Position numbers and translations under genes: made by a program. A stretch of 34,341 nt of DNA from contig NZ_BMVK01000030.1 in the NCBI RefSeq assembly GCF_014650675.1, forward strand, positions 1 through 34,341. The letters run 5' to 3'. Each line of letters opens with the position of its first letter. Positions within the stretch are counted from its first letter, which is position 1. This document shows, in pieces, positions 1 through 7,049 of this stretch. The notes below the pieces were generated by a model. The model worked only from the letters and a program-made list of their open reading frames with translations. It made no database searches and was not told the DNA's origin. This stretch comes from Streptomyces anulatus. Its GTDB lineage: Bacteria > Actinomycetota > Actinomycetes > Streptomycetales > Streptomycetaceae.

Positions 1-38
1 AGGGGGGACCCTGTGGGAGAGTAGGACGCCGCCGAACA
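1..38 (+). rRNA. rrf: 5S ribosomal RNA, 3' end (partial)
   Basis: The first ~38 bases match the 3' end of Streptomyces 5S rRNA as I know it: a G-rich run, then GACCCTGTGGGAGAGTAGG and a CGCCGCCGAAC end. The gene is cut by the window edge, so an rRNA operon presumably lies just upstream. The exact 3' end (37-39) is not fixed by sequence alone. A strong terminator follows within a dozen bases. Confidence 0.93.
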
Positions 39-49
39 ATTTTTCCGGG

Positions 50-79
50 AAAGCCCCGTGCCTTGTGGCACGGGGCTTT
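50..79 (+). terminator. Rho-independent terminator of the rRNA operon
   Basis: A perfect 13-bp inverted repeat (50-62 with 67-79) has a 4-nt loop (TTGT) and ends in a short T tract (77-80). It directly follows the 5S gene, as expected for the end of an rRNA operon. Confidence 0.92.
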
Positions 80-96
80 TCTGCGTTCTGAACGTC

Positions 97-102
97 TAGG
101 GT
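97..102 (+). promoter_or_regulatory. Candidate -10 element (TAGGGT) of a leaderless HAD gene
   Basis: TAGGGT fits the actinobacterial TAnnnT -10 pattern and lies exactly 6 nt before the ATG at 109, so transcription would start at or next to the start codon. There is no Shine-Dalgarno sequence before this ATG. No clear -35 is visible; the preceding bases belong to the rRNA terminator. Confidence 0.5.
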
Positions 103-108
103 CGAACC

Positions 109-753
109 ATGCGCTACGAACTGGTCATCTTCGACAACGATGGTGTGCTCGTCGACAGTGAGCCGCTCGCCAACACCGTCCTCTCCGGCTACCTGACCGA
201 ACTCGGTCACCCCACCTCGTACGACGAATCGCTCCGTGACTACATGGGGTCCGCCGTGCACCGGGTCCACGATCTCGTCGAGGAGAGGACCGGGCAGAAG
301 CTGCCCGAGGACTTCGACTCCACGCTCAACACCCGTACGTTCGCCGCTTTCCAGCGGGAGCTCGTGGCCGTGGACGGGGCCGAGGAACTGCTCGGGAAGC
401 TCGTCGCGGACGGGGTGGACTACTGTGTCGCCTCCTCCGGGAGCCACGAGCGGATCCGGGTCGGGCACCGCAAGACGGGGATCGACCAGTGGTTCGAGGA
501 GGAGTGGATCTTCAGCTCGGAGGACGTCGGGCGGGGCAAGCCGGCACCGGACCTGTTCCTGTACGCCGCCGAGCGGATGGGCGTCGCGCCGGAGCGGTGC
601 GTCGTCATCGAGGACAGCCCGCTCGGGGTCGAGGCGGCCCGTGCCGCGGGGATGGACGTGTACGGGTTCACGTCGATGATGCCCGCCGACCGGCTCGTCG
701 GAGTGACCGGGCACTTCTCCGACATGGCCCAGCTCCCCGAACTGCTCGCCTGA
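109..753 (+). CDS. HAD-superfamily hydrolase, beta-phosphoglucomutase-like
   Basis: A 214-residue cytosolic HAD phosphatase or mutase of subfamily IA. Motif I is FDNDGVLVDSE (nucleophile Asp9, acid/base Asp11), motif II is the SSG around residues 109-111, the motif III lysine is in GKPAPDLF, and motif IV is VIEDSPLGVEAA. The LVDSE sequence after motif I and the helical cap that follows are typical of beta-phosphoglucomutase and phosphoglycolate phosphatase relatives; the substrate cannot be read from sequence. The ATG has no ribosome-binding site but sits 6 nt after a TAGGGT hexamer, suggesting a leaderless mRNA. It stands alone between the rRNA operon and a transporter gene. Confidence 0.9.
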   Translation: MRYELVIFDNDGVLVDSEPLANTVLSGYLTELGHPTSYDESLRDYMGSAVHRVHDLVEERTGQKLPEDFDSTLNTRTFAAFQRELVAVDGAEELLGKLVADGVDYCVASSGSHERIRVGHRKTGIDQWFEEEWIFSSEDVGRGKPAPDLFLYAAERMGVAPERCVVIEDSPLGVEAARAAGMDVYGFTSMMPADRLVGVTGHFSDMAQLPELLA

Positions 754-758
754 TCCAT

Positions 759-788
759 CTACCCCTGGGTAGAGCCTGGCTCTACGCT
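759..788 (+). promoter_or_regulatory. Overlapping palindromes and -10 element before the MFS gene
   Basis: Two inverted repeats share bases. CTACCC-CT-GGGTAG spans 759-772 and TAGAGCC-T-GGCTCTA spans 770-784. The second runs into TACGCT (783-788), a TAnnnT -10 candidate 7 nt before the ATG at 796. A repressor bound here would cover the promoter. The first palindrome (TACC-CCTG-GGTA) loosely resembles CsoR-type copper operators, but the regulator is unknown. Confidence 0.45.
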
Positions 789-795
789 CGCGGCC

Positions 796-2013
796 ATGAC
801 TGATGCGGGCTTGCGGCACGGCAGGGCCTCCCTGGGGTTGAGCTTCGGCGTTCAAGGGGTGGCCTTCGCCCTTCTCGTGACGCGTATCCCCGCCATTCAG
901 GACCAGTACGGGATATCCGACGGGCTGCTGCCCGTCTTCCTCGCCGCTGTCCCGATCCTGGCGGGGGCCGGCAGCGTCGCCACCGAGAAGGTGGTCGCGC
1001 GGGTGCGGCCCGGTGTCGTCCTGCGCTGGTCCCAGCCCCTGGTCCTGCTCGCCCTGCTCGGGGTGGGCGCGGGGCGGGAGGTGTGGCACGTCGCCGTCGC
1101 GCTCGGCGTCTTCGGGCTGGCCGTCGGAGCGCTGGACGCCTCCATGAACATGCTGGGCGTCAGCCTCCAACGGGCGTACGGGCGCAGCATCATGCTCGGC
1201 TTCCACGCCGCCTACAGCCTCGGCGGTATCGCGGGGGCGTCCCTGGCGTGGGCCGGGGCGCGGTGGGATCTGTCGTTGCTCGGGTCCTACCTGCCCGTGG
1301 TGGTGGTGCTGTTGCCCGCCGCGCTGGTCGGGAGCCGGTGGTACACGGAGGGGAAGGAGCCGGACGGGAAGGGGCCGGAGGATGTGGGGGCCGGGCCCGG
1401 GGGTGCGGGCGGGGCGCTGTCGTTCAGGCTGCTGCTGCCGCTGTGCCTGGTGATGAGTTTCGCGTACATCGGGGACTCGACCGTCTCCAACTGGAGTGCC
1501 AAGTACCTCCAGGACGTGCTGGGCGGTTCGGAGCAGCTCGCGACCGTTCCGTACAACGTCTACATGGTGACGACCCTGCTGGGTCGGGCCCTGGGGGACC
1601 TCGGGGTGCGGCGGTTCGGGGCGGTCGCCGTCGTGCGGGGCGGGAGTCTGCTGGCGGCCGGCGGGTTCGCGGTCGTGGCGGTGGCGCCCGGGGCCTGGGT
1701 GGGGATGTTCGGGTTCACGATGCTCGGGTTCGGGCTCTGCGTGATCGTGCCGCAGACGTTCGCGGCGGCCGGGCGGATGTTCCCGGGGAACAGCGACGCG
1801 GCCGTGGCCCGGCTGAACATCTTCAACTATGTCGGGTTCCTGGTGGGTTCGCCGCTCGTGGGTGCTCTGGGGGATGCGTGGAGTTATCGCGGCGCCATGC
1901 TCGTACCGATGGTTCTGGTGCTGGCGACGCTCGTGTATGCCCGCGCGTTCGGACCGGAGCCCGCCCGATACGGTGGCGGGCATGAGCGGCCGCACACAGC
2001 TGATGTGGGATGA
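796..2013 (+). CDS. MFS transporter
   Basis: A 405-residue integral membrane protein of the major facilitator superfamily, with about twelve hydrophobic helices arranged as two six-helix halves around a hydrophilic central loop (near residues 180-205, rich in Gly, Pro, Glu and Asp). The N-terminal half carries VTRIPAIQDQYGISDG and LDASMNMLGVSLQ, reminiscent of the YbjJ/FucP-like branch, whose members export or import small solutes by proton coupling. Substrate unknown. The start is probably leaderless, with TACGCT 7 nt upstream, and the upstream palindromes suggest repression by a dimeric regulator. Its last 32 bases overlap the start of the acuC-type gene, so the two are probably co-transcribed. 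Confidence 0.88.
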   Translation: MTDAGLRHGRASLGLSFGVQGVAFALLVTRIPAIQDQYGISDGLLPVFLAAVPILAGAGSVATEKVVARVRPGVVLRWSQPLVLLALLGVGAGREVWHVAVALGVFGLAVGALDASMNMLGVSLQRAYGRSIMLGFHAAYSLGGIAGASLAWAGARWDLSLLGSYLPVVVVLLPAALVGSRWYTEGKEPDGKGPEDVGAGPGGAGGALSFRLLLPLCLVMSFAYIGDSTVSNWSAKYLQDVLGGSEQLATVPYNVYMVTTLLGRALGDLGVRRFGAVAVVRGGSLLAAGGFAVVAVAPGAWVGMFGFTMLGFGLCVIVPQTFAAAGRMFPGNSDAAVARLNIFNYVGFLVGSPLVGALGDAWSYRGAMLVPMVLVLATLVYARAFGPEPARYGGGHERPHTADVG

Positions 2014-3154
2014 CGCAGTTACGGGATACGACTTCGGGGAGACGCACCCCATGGACCCGGTCCGGCTGGCCCTGACGATGGGGCTGGTGCGGGCGTTCGG
2101 GCTCGACGGGGCGGTGGATCTGCGGTCGGCGAAGTCGGTGGGGGACTCCACCCTGCGGCTCGTGCACCGGCAGGACTACGTGGCGGCGGTGCGCGCCGCC
2201 TCCGCGGATCCGCAGGCGGCCGACCAGGACTACGGGCTCGGGACCGTGGACGATCCGGCGTTCGCCGGGATGCACGAGGCGTCCGCGCTGATCGCGGGGC
2301 TGTCGGTGGGCGCGGCCGAGGCGGTGTGGCGGGGTGAGTGCGAGCACGCGGTGAATTTCACCGGGGGGCTGCATCACGCCATGCCCGGGTCGGCCGCCGG
2401 GTTCTGCGTCTACAACGACCCCGCTCTCGCCATCGCCCGGCTGCTGGAGCTGGGTGCGGAGCGGGTCGCGTACGTCGATGTGGACGTCCACCACGGGGAC
2501 GGGGTGCAGGCCGCGTTCTGGGAGGACCCGCGGGTGCTGACGATCTCGCTGCACGAGCACCCGAGGACTCTCTTTCCGCAGACCGGGTGGCCGGAGGAGA
2601 CCGGGGCCGGGGTGGGCGAGGGCTCCTCGGTCAACGTGGCGCTGCCGGCCGGGACCGGGGACGCGGGATGGCTGCGGGCGTTCCACGCGGTGGTGCCCGA
2701 GCTGCTGGCCGATTTCCGGCCCCAGGTGCTCGTCACCCAGCACGGGGCGGACACGCACTTCGAGGACCCGCTCGCCCATCTCGCGGTGTCCCTGGACGCG
2801 CAGCGGTCGGTCATGGAGTCCTGCCACGAGCTGGCCCACCGGTACGCGGACGGTGGGCGCTGGGTGGCGCTCGGCGGCGGCGGGTACGCGGTGGTGGATG
2901 TGGTGCCCCGGTCGTGGACGCATCTCGTCGGGATCGCGGCGCACGCTCCCGTGGATCCGGAGTCGGTGGTGCCGCCGTCCTGGCGGGATCTCGTCTACGC
3001 CCGTACGCGGCAGTTGGGGCCGGGCCGGATGACGGACGGGCGTACGCCGTCGTGGAAGGCGTGGGAGGACGGGTACGACCCGGCGGACCGGCTGGACCAG
3101 GCGGTGCTGGCGTCCCGGAAGGCGGCGTTCCCGCTGCGCGGGCTGCTGACCTGA
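1982..3154 (+). CDS. acuC: AcuC-like histone deacetylase-family protein
   Basis: A 390-residue zinc-dependent deacetylase of the class I/II HDAC fold. Visible active-site elements are the His131-His132 pair in GGLHHAMPG, zinc ligands Asp168 and His170 in DVDVHHGDG, Asp257 in QHGADTHFEDP, and the catalytic Tyr302 in GGGGY. In Bacillus, AcuC removes an acetyl group from acetyl-CoA synthetase to reactivate it; the substrate here is inferred. I chose the ATG at 1982 (MSGRTQLMWDDAV) because the family begins near this point and the in-frame sequence upstream is the transporter read in another frame. The 32-base overlap with the transporter gene suggests translational coupling. Confidence 0.9.
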   Translation: MSGRTQLMWDDAVTGYDFGETHPMDPVRLALTMGLVRAFGLDGAVDLRSAKSVGDSTLRLVHRQDYVAAVRAASADPQAADQDYGLGTVDDPAFAGMHEASALIAGLSVGAAEAVWRGECEHAVNFTGGLHHAMPGSAAGFCVYNDPALAIARLLELGAERVAYVDVDVHHGDGVQAAFWEDPRVLTISLHEHPRTLFPQTGWPEETGAGVGEGSSVNVALPAGTGDAGWLRAFHAVVPELLADFRPQVLVTQHGADTHFEDPLAHLAVSLDAQRSVMESCHELAHRYADGGRWVALGGGGYAVVDVVPRSWTHLVGIAAHAPVDPESVVPPSWRDLVYARTRQLGPGRMTDGRTPSWKAWEDGYDPADRLDQAVLASRKAAFPLRGLLT

Positions 3155-3185
3155 GTTCCGGGCGGTGCGGGGGCATTGTGCCGTG

Positions 3186-3211
3186 CGTTACGCCAACGGT
3201 GGGGCGTAACG
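3186..3211 (+). terminator. Inverted repeat after acuC; possible weak terminator or operator
   Basis: CGTTACGCC (3186-3194) is repeated in inverse as GGCGTAACG (3203-3211) around an 8-nt loop: a perfect 9-bp stem. It lies 32 bp past the acuC stop and 46 bp before the next start. No T tract follows, so it could be an operator instead. Confidence 0.4.
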
Positions 3212-3256
3212 GGATTCCCGCCCGCCGGGGCTCCGCGGTACGGCAGCATCCCAGGG

Positions 3257-4072
3257 GTGTTGAGCACCGGGGCGCTGCGCGCCCATCTGCTGGCGGCCCG
3301 GCTGGCCGGGCCCGTGGCCACCCCGCGCGAGACCAGCCTGCGCAGCTACCGGTTGTTCGCCGCCCGGGATCCGCGGGTGATGCTGGGGCTCGCGCCCGAG
3401 CGCGCCTGGGACGAGGGCGAACTGTTGCGGCTGATGGCGGAGCGGTGCGGGGTCTCGGCCGATCCCGCGCATGTGAGCGGCCCCGACGCGATCGATCCGG
3501 AGCGGACCGTGGCCGCGCTGGACGCGTTCGCCGAGCGGTTGGCGCTGGTGGCCGAGCGGCGGGCTCCGGTGCTGCTGGGGACCGGTCATCCGCACCGGTT
3601 GCTCGGTTTCTACGCCGGGCTGGCAGACGCTCTGTCGGCGGCCGGCTGTCCTGTTCTCACCCCCGCGCAGGGGAGATGTGTCGACATAACGACCCGGTTT
3701 GGCGTACGCACGTACAGCCTGGACTACGTACGGGGTGTCGCCCTGGTGCGCGAACCGGGGGGGCGGCCCACGGGGGGCGAGACCGGCGCGCACACGCATT
3801 CGCCGCTTCCGGTGCGGCTCGCGCTCCAGGACGCGGCGGAGCGGCTCGGTGTGCTGCCGCAGTTGGTGATCGGGGATCACGGCTGGGTCTGCGGTGCAGG
3901 TCAGCTGGGGATCGAGGCGATCGGGCCGGCGGACACGGATGATCCGGCGCTGTTCGTGGGGGAGGCGGAGGGGCGGGTGTCCGTCGTCGTTCCGCTCGAC
4001 GACGGCGTACGGGCGCCGTTTTACCGGCCGTTGACGCGCTATGTGCTCAATCGGGCCCGTCTGTCACAGTAG
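3257..4072 (+). CDS. Conserved actinobacterial protein, phosphatase-like
   Basis: About 271 residues, with no membrane segment or signal peptide. I do not recognise a firm domain; close relatives in Streptomyces are, from memory, annotated simply as phosphatase. Possible functional segments are VLLGTGHPHRLLGFY, followed by a short helix and PVLTPAQG, and VIGDHGWVCGAGQLG near the C-terminus, both rich in Gly and His as in a metal or nucleotide site. The start is uncertain. GTG 3257 (MLSTGALRAHLLAAR) fits the conserved region best; an in-frame TTG at 3176 would add 27 residues of low-complexity sequence. It lies between acuC and the small HTH gene in the same direction. Confidence 0.72.
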   Translation: MLSTGALRAHLLAARLAGPVATPRETSLRSYRLFAARDPRVMLGLAPERAWDEGELLRLMAERCGVSADPAHVSGPDAIDPERTVAALDAFAERLALVAERRAPVLLGTGHPHRLLGFYAGLADALSAAGCPVLTPAQGRCVDITTRFGVRTYSLDYVRGVALVREPGGRPTGGETGAHTHSPLPVRLALQDAAERLGVLPQLVIGDHGWVCGAGQLGIEAIGPADTDDPALFVGEAEGRVSVVVPLDDGVRAPFYRPLTRYVLNRARLSQ

Positions 4073-4200
4073 GCCGCCGACCGCCTCTCCTCTTCCCCAC
4101 TCGCACCACGCGCCCCTAATCTGTGGAGTGAGCGCACAGCGACGAAGAGTCACCGGAGGGGAAGCCGGTGCCCGTCCGGTGCGGAAGGTACAGGTGGGTC

Positions 4201-4413
4201 ATGGCTGCTGGCAGCGAGAGGCCTCTCAACGAGGTCAAGTTTCTGACCGTGGCGGAAGTCGCCTCGGTCATGCGAGTGTCGAAGATGACCGTGTACCGCT
4301 TGGTGCACAGCGGTCATCTGCCGGCGATCCGGGTGGGCAGGTCCTTCCGGGTGCCGGAGCAAGCGGTTCACGCGTATCTCCGCGAGTCCTTTGTGGGGGT
4401 GGAATCAGCCTGA
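4201..4413 (+). CDS. Excisionase-family small HTH DNA-binding protein
   Basis: A 70-residue protein made almost entirely of one winged-helix (MerR/excisionase-like) domain: FLTVAEVASVMRVSKMTVYRL is the helix-turn-helix, and HLPAIRVGRSFRVPEQAVHAYL is the wing plus C-terminal helix. It resembles BldC in size and fold but not in sequence. I recall the S. coelicolor equivalent at this locus being called bdtA; treat that as a recollection. A GTG at 4168 in the same frame has a stronger ribosome-binding site (GGAGGGG) and would add 11 residues; ATG 4201 fits family length. As a single-domain binder with no ligand domain it probably acts as a cooperative DNA-coating or architectural regulator. Confidence 0.85.
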   Translation: MAAGSERPLNEVKFLTVAEVASVMRVSKMTVYRLVHSGHLPAIRVGRSFRVPEQAVHAYLRESFVGVESA

Positions 4414-4426
4414 GGTTGCCTGCGGA

Positions 4427-4456
4427 TTACGTCCCTCGGACGGTGGCGGGTAGGCT
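4427..4456 (+). promoter_or_regulatory. Weak promoter candidate for the bS22-type gene
   Basis: TTACGT (4427-4432), an 18-nt spacer, and TAGGCT (4451-4456) precede the tiny ribosomal-protein gene by ~67 nt. The -10 is good for Streptomyces, the -35 poor. It would allow transcription independent of the upstream HTH gene. Confidence 0.33.
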
Positions 4457-4523
4457 AGGCCGACGTAGGTCGTGTGGGCCCAGACGCCCCGCACCAGTGA
4501 AAATGAAGTGAGCGAGGGTAGTC

Positions 4524-4622
4524 GTGGGCTCTGTTATCAAGAAGCGGCGCAAGCGGATGGCCAAGAAGAAGCACCGCAAGCTGCTCAAGCGCACGCGCGT
4601 TCAGCGTCGCAACAAGAAGTAA
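4524..4622 (+). CDS. Small ribosomal subunit protein bS22-type (AURKAIP1/COX24 family)
   Basis: A 32-residue, extremely basic protein reading MGSVIKKRRKRMAKKKHRK and ending TRVQRRNKK, about two thirds Lys, Arg and His. It matches the actinobacterial bS22 protein seen in mycobacterial 30S structures and the AURKAIP1/COX24 (mitochondrial mS38) family. In that position it lies buried in 16S rRNA near the decoding region. The start is GTG 4524 with GAGGG a few bases upstream, and the stop is TAA. At 99 bp it is short enough to be missed by length-filtered gene finders. It is followed immediately by a strong hairpin terminator, so it can be made as a short, abundant mRNA. Confidence 0.93.
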   Translation: MGSVIKKRRKRMAKKKHRKLLKRTRVQRRNKK

Positions 4623-4642
4623 GCGAACGCAGTTCGTGAGAT

Positions 4643-4679
4643 CCGCAGCCTCTCCGCCGTTCCGGTGGAGGGGCTGCGG
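4643..4679 (+). terminator. Hairpin terminator after the bS22-type gene
   Basis: A 16-bp stem (4643-4658 with 4664-4679, two G-T wobbles) has a 5-nt loop. It starts 20 nt after the TAA of the small ribosomal protein gene. No long T tract follows, as is common in Streptomyces. Confidence 0.8.
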
Positions 4680-4771
4680 TGCGTTTCGGAGCAGGGGGGC
4701 GTCACAGGGCGGCGTCCACCCGCTACGGTGACGGCCAGGGAAGTTACCGCGGGAAGCAGGGGAGCCGGGTC

Positions 4772-5860
4772 TTGGGAAAGGTCGTGCTCGTCACAGGAGC
4801 GGCCCGGCAGCTGGGGGGCCGCTTCGTCCGGCGCGTCCAGCGCGAGCCCGGGGTGGACCGGGTGATCGCCGTCGACGCGGTCGCACCCGCGCACGAGCTG
4901 GGCGACGCGGAGTTCGTGCGCGCGGACATCCGGCAGTCCGCCCTGGCGCGGATCCTGGCCGAGCACGCCGTCGACACGGTCGTGCACCTGGACGTCTCCG
5001 GCAAGGCGCTCGGCGCCGGCGGCCGGACGGCGATCAAGGAGACCAACGTCATCGGCACCATGCAGCTGCTCGGCGCCTGCCAGAAGTCCCCGACGGTGCG
5101 CCGGCTCGTGGTGAAGTCCAGTACGAGCGTGTACGGGTCGGCGCCCCGCGATCCCGCCGTGTTCACCGAGACCACTCCGCCCAAGTCGCTGCCCAGCGGC
5201 GGCTTCGCGAAGGACGCGGTGGAGGTCGAGGGGTACGTACGGGGCTTCGCCCGTCGCCGGCCCGACGTGGCGGTGTGTGTGCTGCGGTTCGCCAACATCC
5301 TGGGGCCCCGGCCGGACTCGCCGCTCGCGGACTATCTGTCGCTGCCCGTCCTGCCGACCGTCTTCGGCTACGACCCCCGGCTTCAGTTCGTGCACGAGGA
5401 CGACGTGATCGACGTCCTGGGGATCGCGGCGAGCGAGCCCCGGCGCGGGACGCTGAACAGCGGCACGTTCAACATCGCCGGTGACGGGGTGCTGCTGCTG
5501 TCGCAGTGCTCGCGGCGGCTGGGGAAGCCGACCGTGCCGGTGCTGCTGCCCGCCGTCACGTGGGTCGGCTCGGCGCTCCGTACGATCGGCATGACCGACT
5601 TCTCGCCGGAACAGATCCGGCTGCTCACCCATGGCAGGGTGGTCTCGACGGTGCAGATGCGCGAGACCCTCGGTTTCCGGCCGAAGTTCACCACGGCGGA
5701 GACGTTCGCGGAGTTCGCGCGGAGCCGGGGTCCGGGGCTGCTGCCGCCGGAGACGGTGGGCAGGGCGGTGGACCGGCTGGCGGCGTTGCCGCTGCCGGGA
5801 GGCGCCGGGCCGCGGGAGCGCGGGGCCGGTGCGGTACAGACGACTCACGGCGCCAGGTAG
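4772..5860 (+). CDS. Atypical SDR / NAD-dependent epimerase-like protein
   Basis: A 362-residue extended short-chain dehydrogenase/reductase. The N-terminal Rossmann motif is VLVTGAARQLGGRFVRR (TGxxxxxG), Asp35 follows beta-2 for NAD(P) selection, and VVHLDV and SSTSVYGSAP are recognisable. The usual catalytic YxxxK is not present: the Lys is there (Lys147 in GGFAKDAVE) but Gly143 stands where Tyr should be, so it may be a non-catalytic or altered-chemistry SDR. The start is TTG 4772, with GGGGAG 7 nt upstream. The gene ends 15 bp before the acyltransferase gene, so the pair is probably an operon and may act in envelope or lipid metabolism (inferred). Confidence 0.85.
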   Translation: MGKVVLVTGAARQLGGRFVRRVQREPGVDRVIAVDAVAPAHELGDAEFVRADIRQSALARILAEHAVDTVVHLDVSGKALGAGGRTAIKETNVIGTMQLLGACQKSPTVRRLVVKSSTSVYGSAPRDPAVFTETTPPKSLPSGGFAKDAVEVEGYVRGFARRRPDVAVCVLRFANILGPRPDSPLADYLSLPVLPTVFGYDPRLQFVHEDDVIDVLGIAASEPRRGTLNSGTFNIAGDGVLLLSQCSRRLGKPTVPVLLPAVTWVGSALRTIGMTDFSPEQIRLLTHGRVVSTVQMRETLGFRPKFTTAETFAEFARSRGPGLLPPETVGRAVDRLAALPLPGGAGPRERGAGAVQTTHGAR

Positions 5861-5875
5861 AGGAGCGCACCGACG

Positions 5876-6958
5876 ATGGCGGACGCCAAGGTCATTCCGT
5901 TCGACGACGACCGTTCGCGGTCCGGTGGCGCGTCGCGTCCGGCGCGGCGCCGGACCGGGGCGGGCGGCCCCGGCAGCGGTCGGGGCGACGGCTCCGCGGC
6001 TCCGGTGAGCGCCCTGCCGGGGGCGCAGGTCCCCGAGCTGTCCGGGCTGTCCCCGGAGGCGGGGGAGGGGGGCCAGGAGCCCCGTCAGGACGCGGTGGAC
6101 GCGGACGGTTCCCCGGCCGGTGGCTGGGAGCGGCGGATCGCGGGCGGGCTCGCGTTCCTGCGGCGTCGGGTCACCGGTGATTACGACGTCGACGAGTTCG
6201 GCTACGACGAGGAGCTCACCGACCAGGTCCTGATGTCGTTGCTGCGGCCGCTGGCGGACAAGTACTTCCGGGTCGAGGTGAAGGGCATCGAGAACATCCC
6301 GTCGGACGGCGGGGCGCTCATCGTGGCCAACCACTCCGGGACGCTGCCGCTGGACGGGCTGATGCTTCAGGTCGCGGTGCACGACAACCATCCGGCGGAC
6401 CGTCATCTGCGGCTGCTCGCCGCCGATCTGGTCTTCCATCTGCCGGTCGTCAACGAGCTGGCGCGCAAGGCGGGGCACACGCTGGCCTGTGCGGAGGACG
6501 CGCAGCGGCTGCTGGAGGCGGGCGAGATCGTCGGGGTGATGCCGGAGGGGTTCAAGGGCATCGGGAAGCCGTTCGGCGAGCGCTACAAGCTTCAGCGTTT
6601 CGGCCGGGGCGGGTTCGTGTCGACGGCGCTGCGGGCGGGGGCGCCGATCGTGCCGTGCTCGATCGTGGGCGCGGAGGAGATCTACCCGATGATCGGGAAC
6701 GCGAAGACGCTGGCCCGGCTGCTGGGCATCCCGTACTTCCCGATCACGCCGACGTTCCCGTGGCTGGGGCCGCTGGGTGCGTTGCCGCTGCCGACGAAGT
6801 GGACGATCCAGTTCGGTGAGCCGATTCCGACGGACGGGTATCCGCCGGAGGCGGCGGAGGATCCGATGCTGATGTTCAACCTGACGGACCAGGTGCGTGA
6901 GCAGATCCAGCACACGCTGTACAAGCTGCTGGTGCAGCGGCGGTCGGTGTTCTTCTGA
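5876..6958 (+). CDS. Lysophospholipid acyltransferase-family protein (MGAT-like)
   Basis: A 360-residue protein with a ~125-residue low-complexity N-terminal extension (Gly, Ser, Arg and acidic) followed by a PlsC-type acyltransferase domain. Block I is NHSGTLPLDG (His153, Asp160), with six residues between His and Asp rather than the four of classical PlsC; this spacing fits the MGAT-like branch. Block III is MPEGFKGIGKP (Glu224). It probably transfers acyl chains to a glycerol or other lipid acceptor at the membrane; the acceptor is unknown. GAGG lies upstream of ATG 5876. It is co-directional with the SDR 15 bp upstream and followed by a bidirectional terminator. Confidence 0.87.
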   Translation: MADAKVIPFDDDRSRSGGASRPARRRTGAGGPGSGRGDGSAAPVSALPGAQVPELSGLSPEAGEGGQEPRQDAVDADGSPAGGWERRIAGGLAFLRRRVTGDYDVDEFGYDEELTDQVLMSLLRPLADKYFRVEVKGIENIPSDGGALIVANHSGTLPLDGLMLQVAVHDNHPADRHLRLLAADLVFHLPVVNELARKAGHTLACAEDAQRLLEAGEIVGVMPEGFKGIGKPFGERYKLQRFGRGGFVSTALRAGAPIVPCSIVGAEEIYPMIGNAKTLARLLGIPYFPITPTFPWLGPLGALPLPTKWTIQFGEPIPTDGYPPEAAEDPMLMFNLTDQVREQIQHTLYKLLVQRRSVFF

Positions 6959-6984
6959 CCTGCTGAGCCACGACGGGAGACGAG

Positions 6985-7021
6985 AAGGGGGCCGGTACGC
7001 GGATCGCGTACCGGCCCCCTT
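6985..7021. terminator. Bidirectional terminator between acyltransferase and rsbN
   Basis: A perfect 16-bp inverted repeat (6985-7000 with 7006-7021, AAGGGGGCCGGTACGC and its complement) has a 5-nt loop, is T-rich on its right side (TTCCTTTT) and A-containing on its left. It lies between two convergent genes and can serve both. Confidence 0.92.
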
Positions 7022-7049
7022 CCTTTTCGTGTGCGCCGGGCCCGTCGTT

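Noticed and set aside
1823..2944. Long minus-strand open frame (373 codons) opposite acuC
   Set aside because: Arg/Pro/His-rich translation with no domain, lying entirely antisense to a gene with intact catalytic motifs; a by-product of high GC.
3186..3211. CGTAAC within the hairpin after acuC as a sigma-BldN -35 element
   Set aside because: No CGTTG-like -10 lies 15-18 nt downstream.
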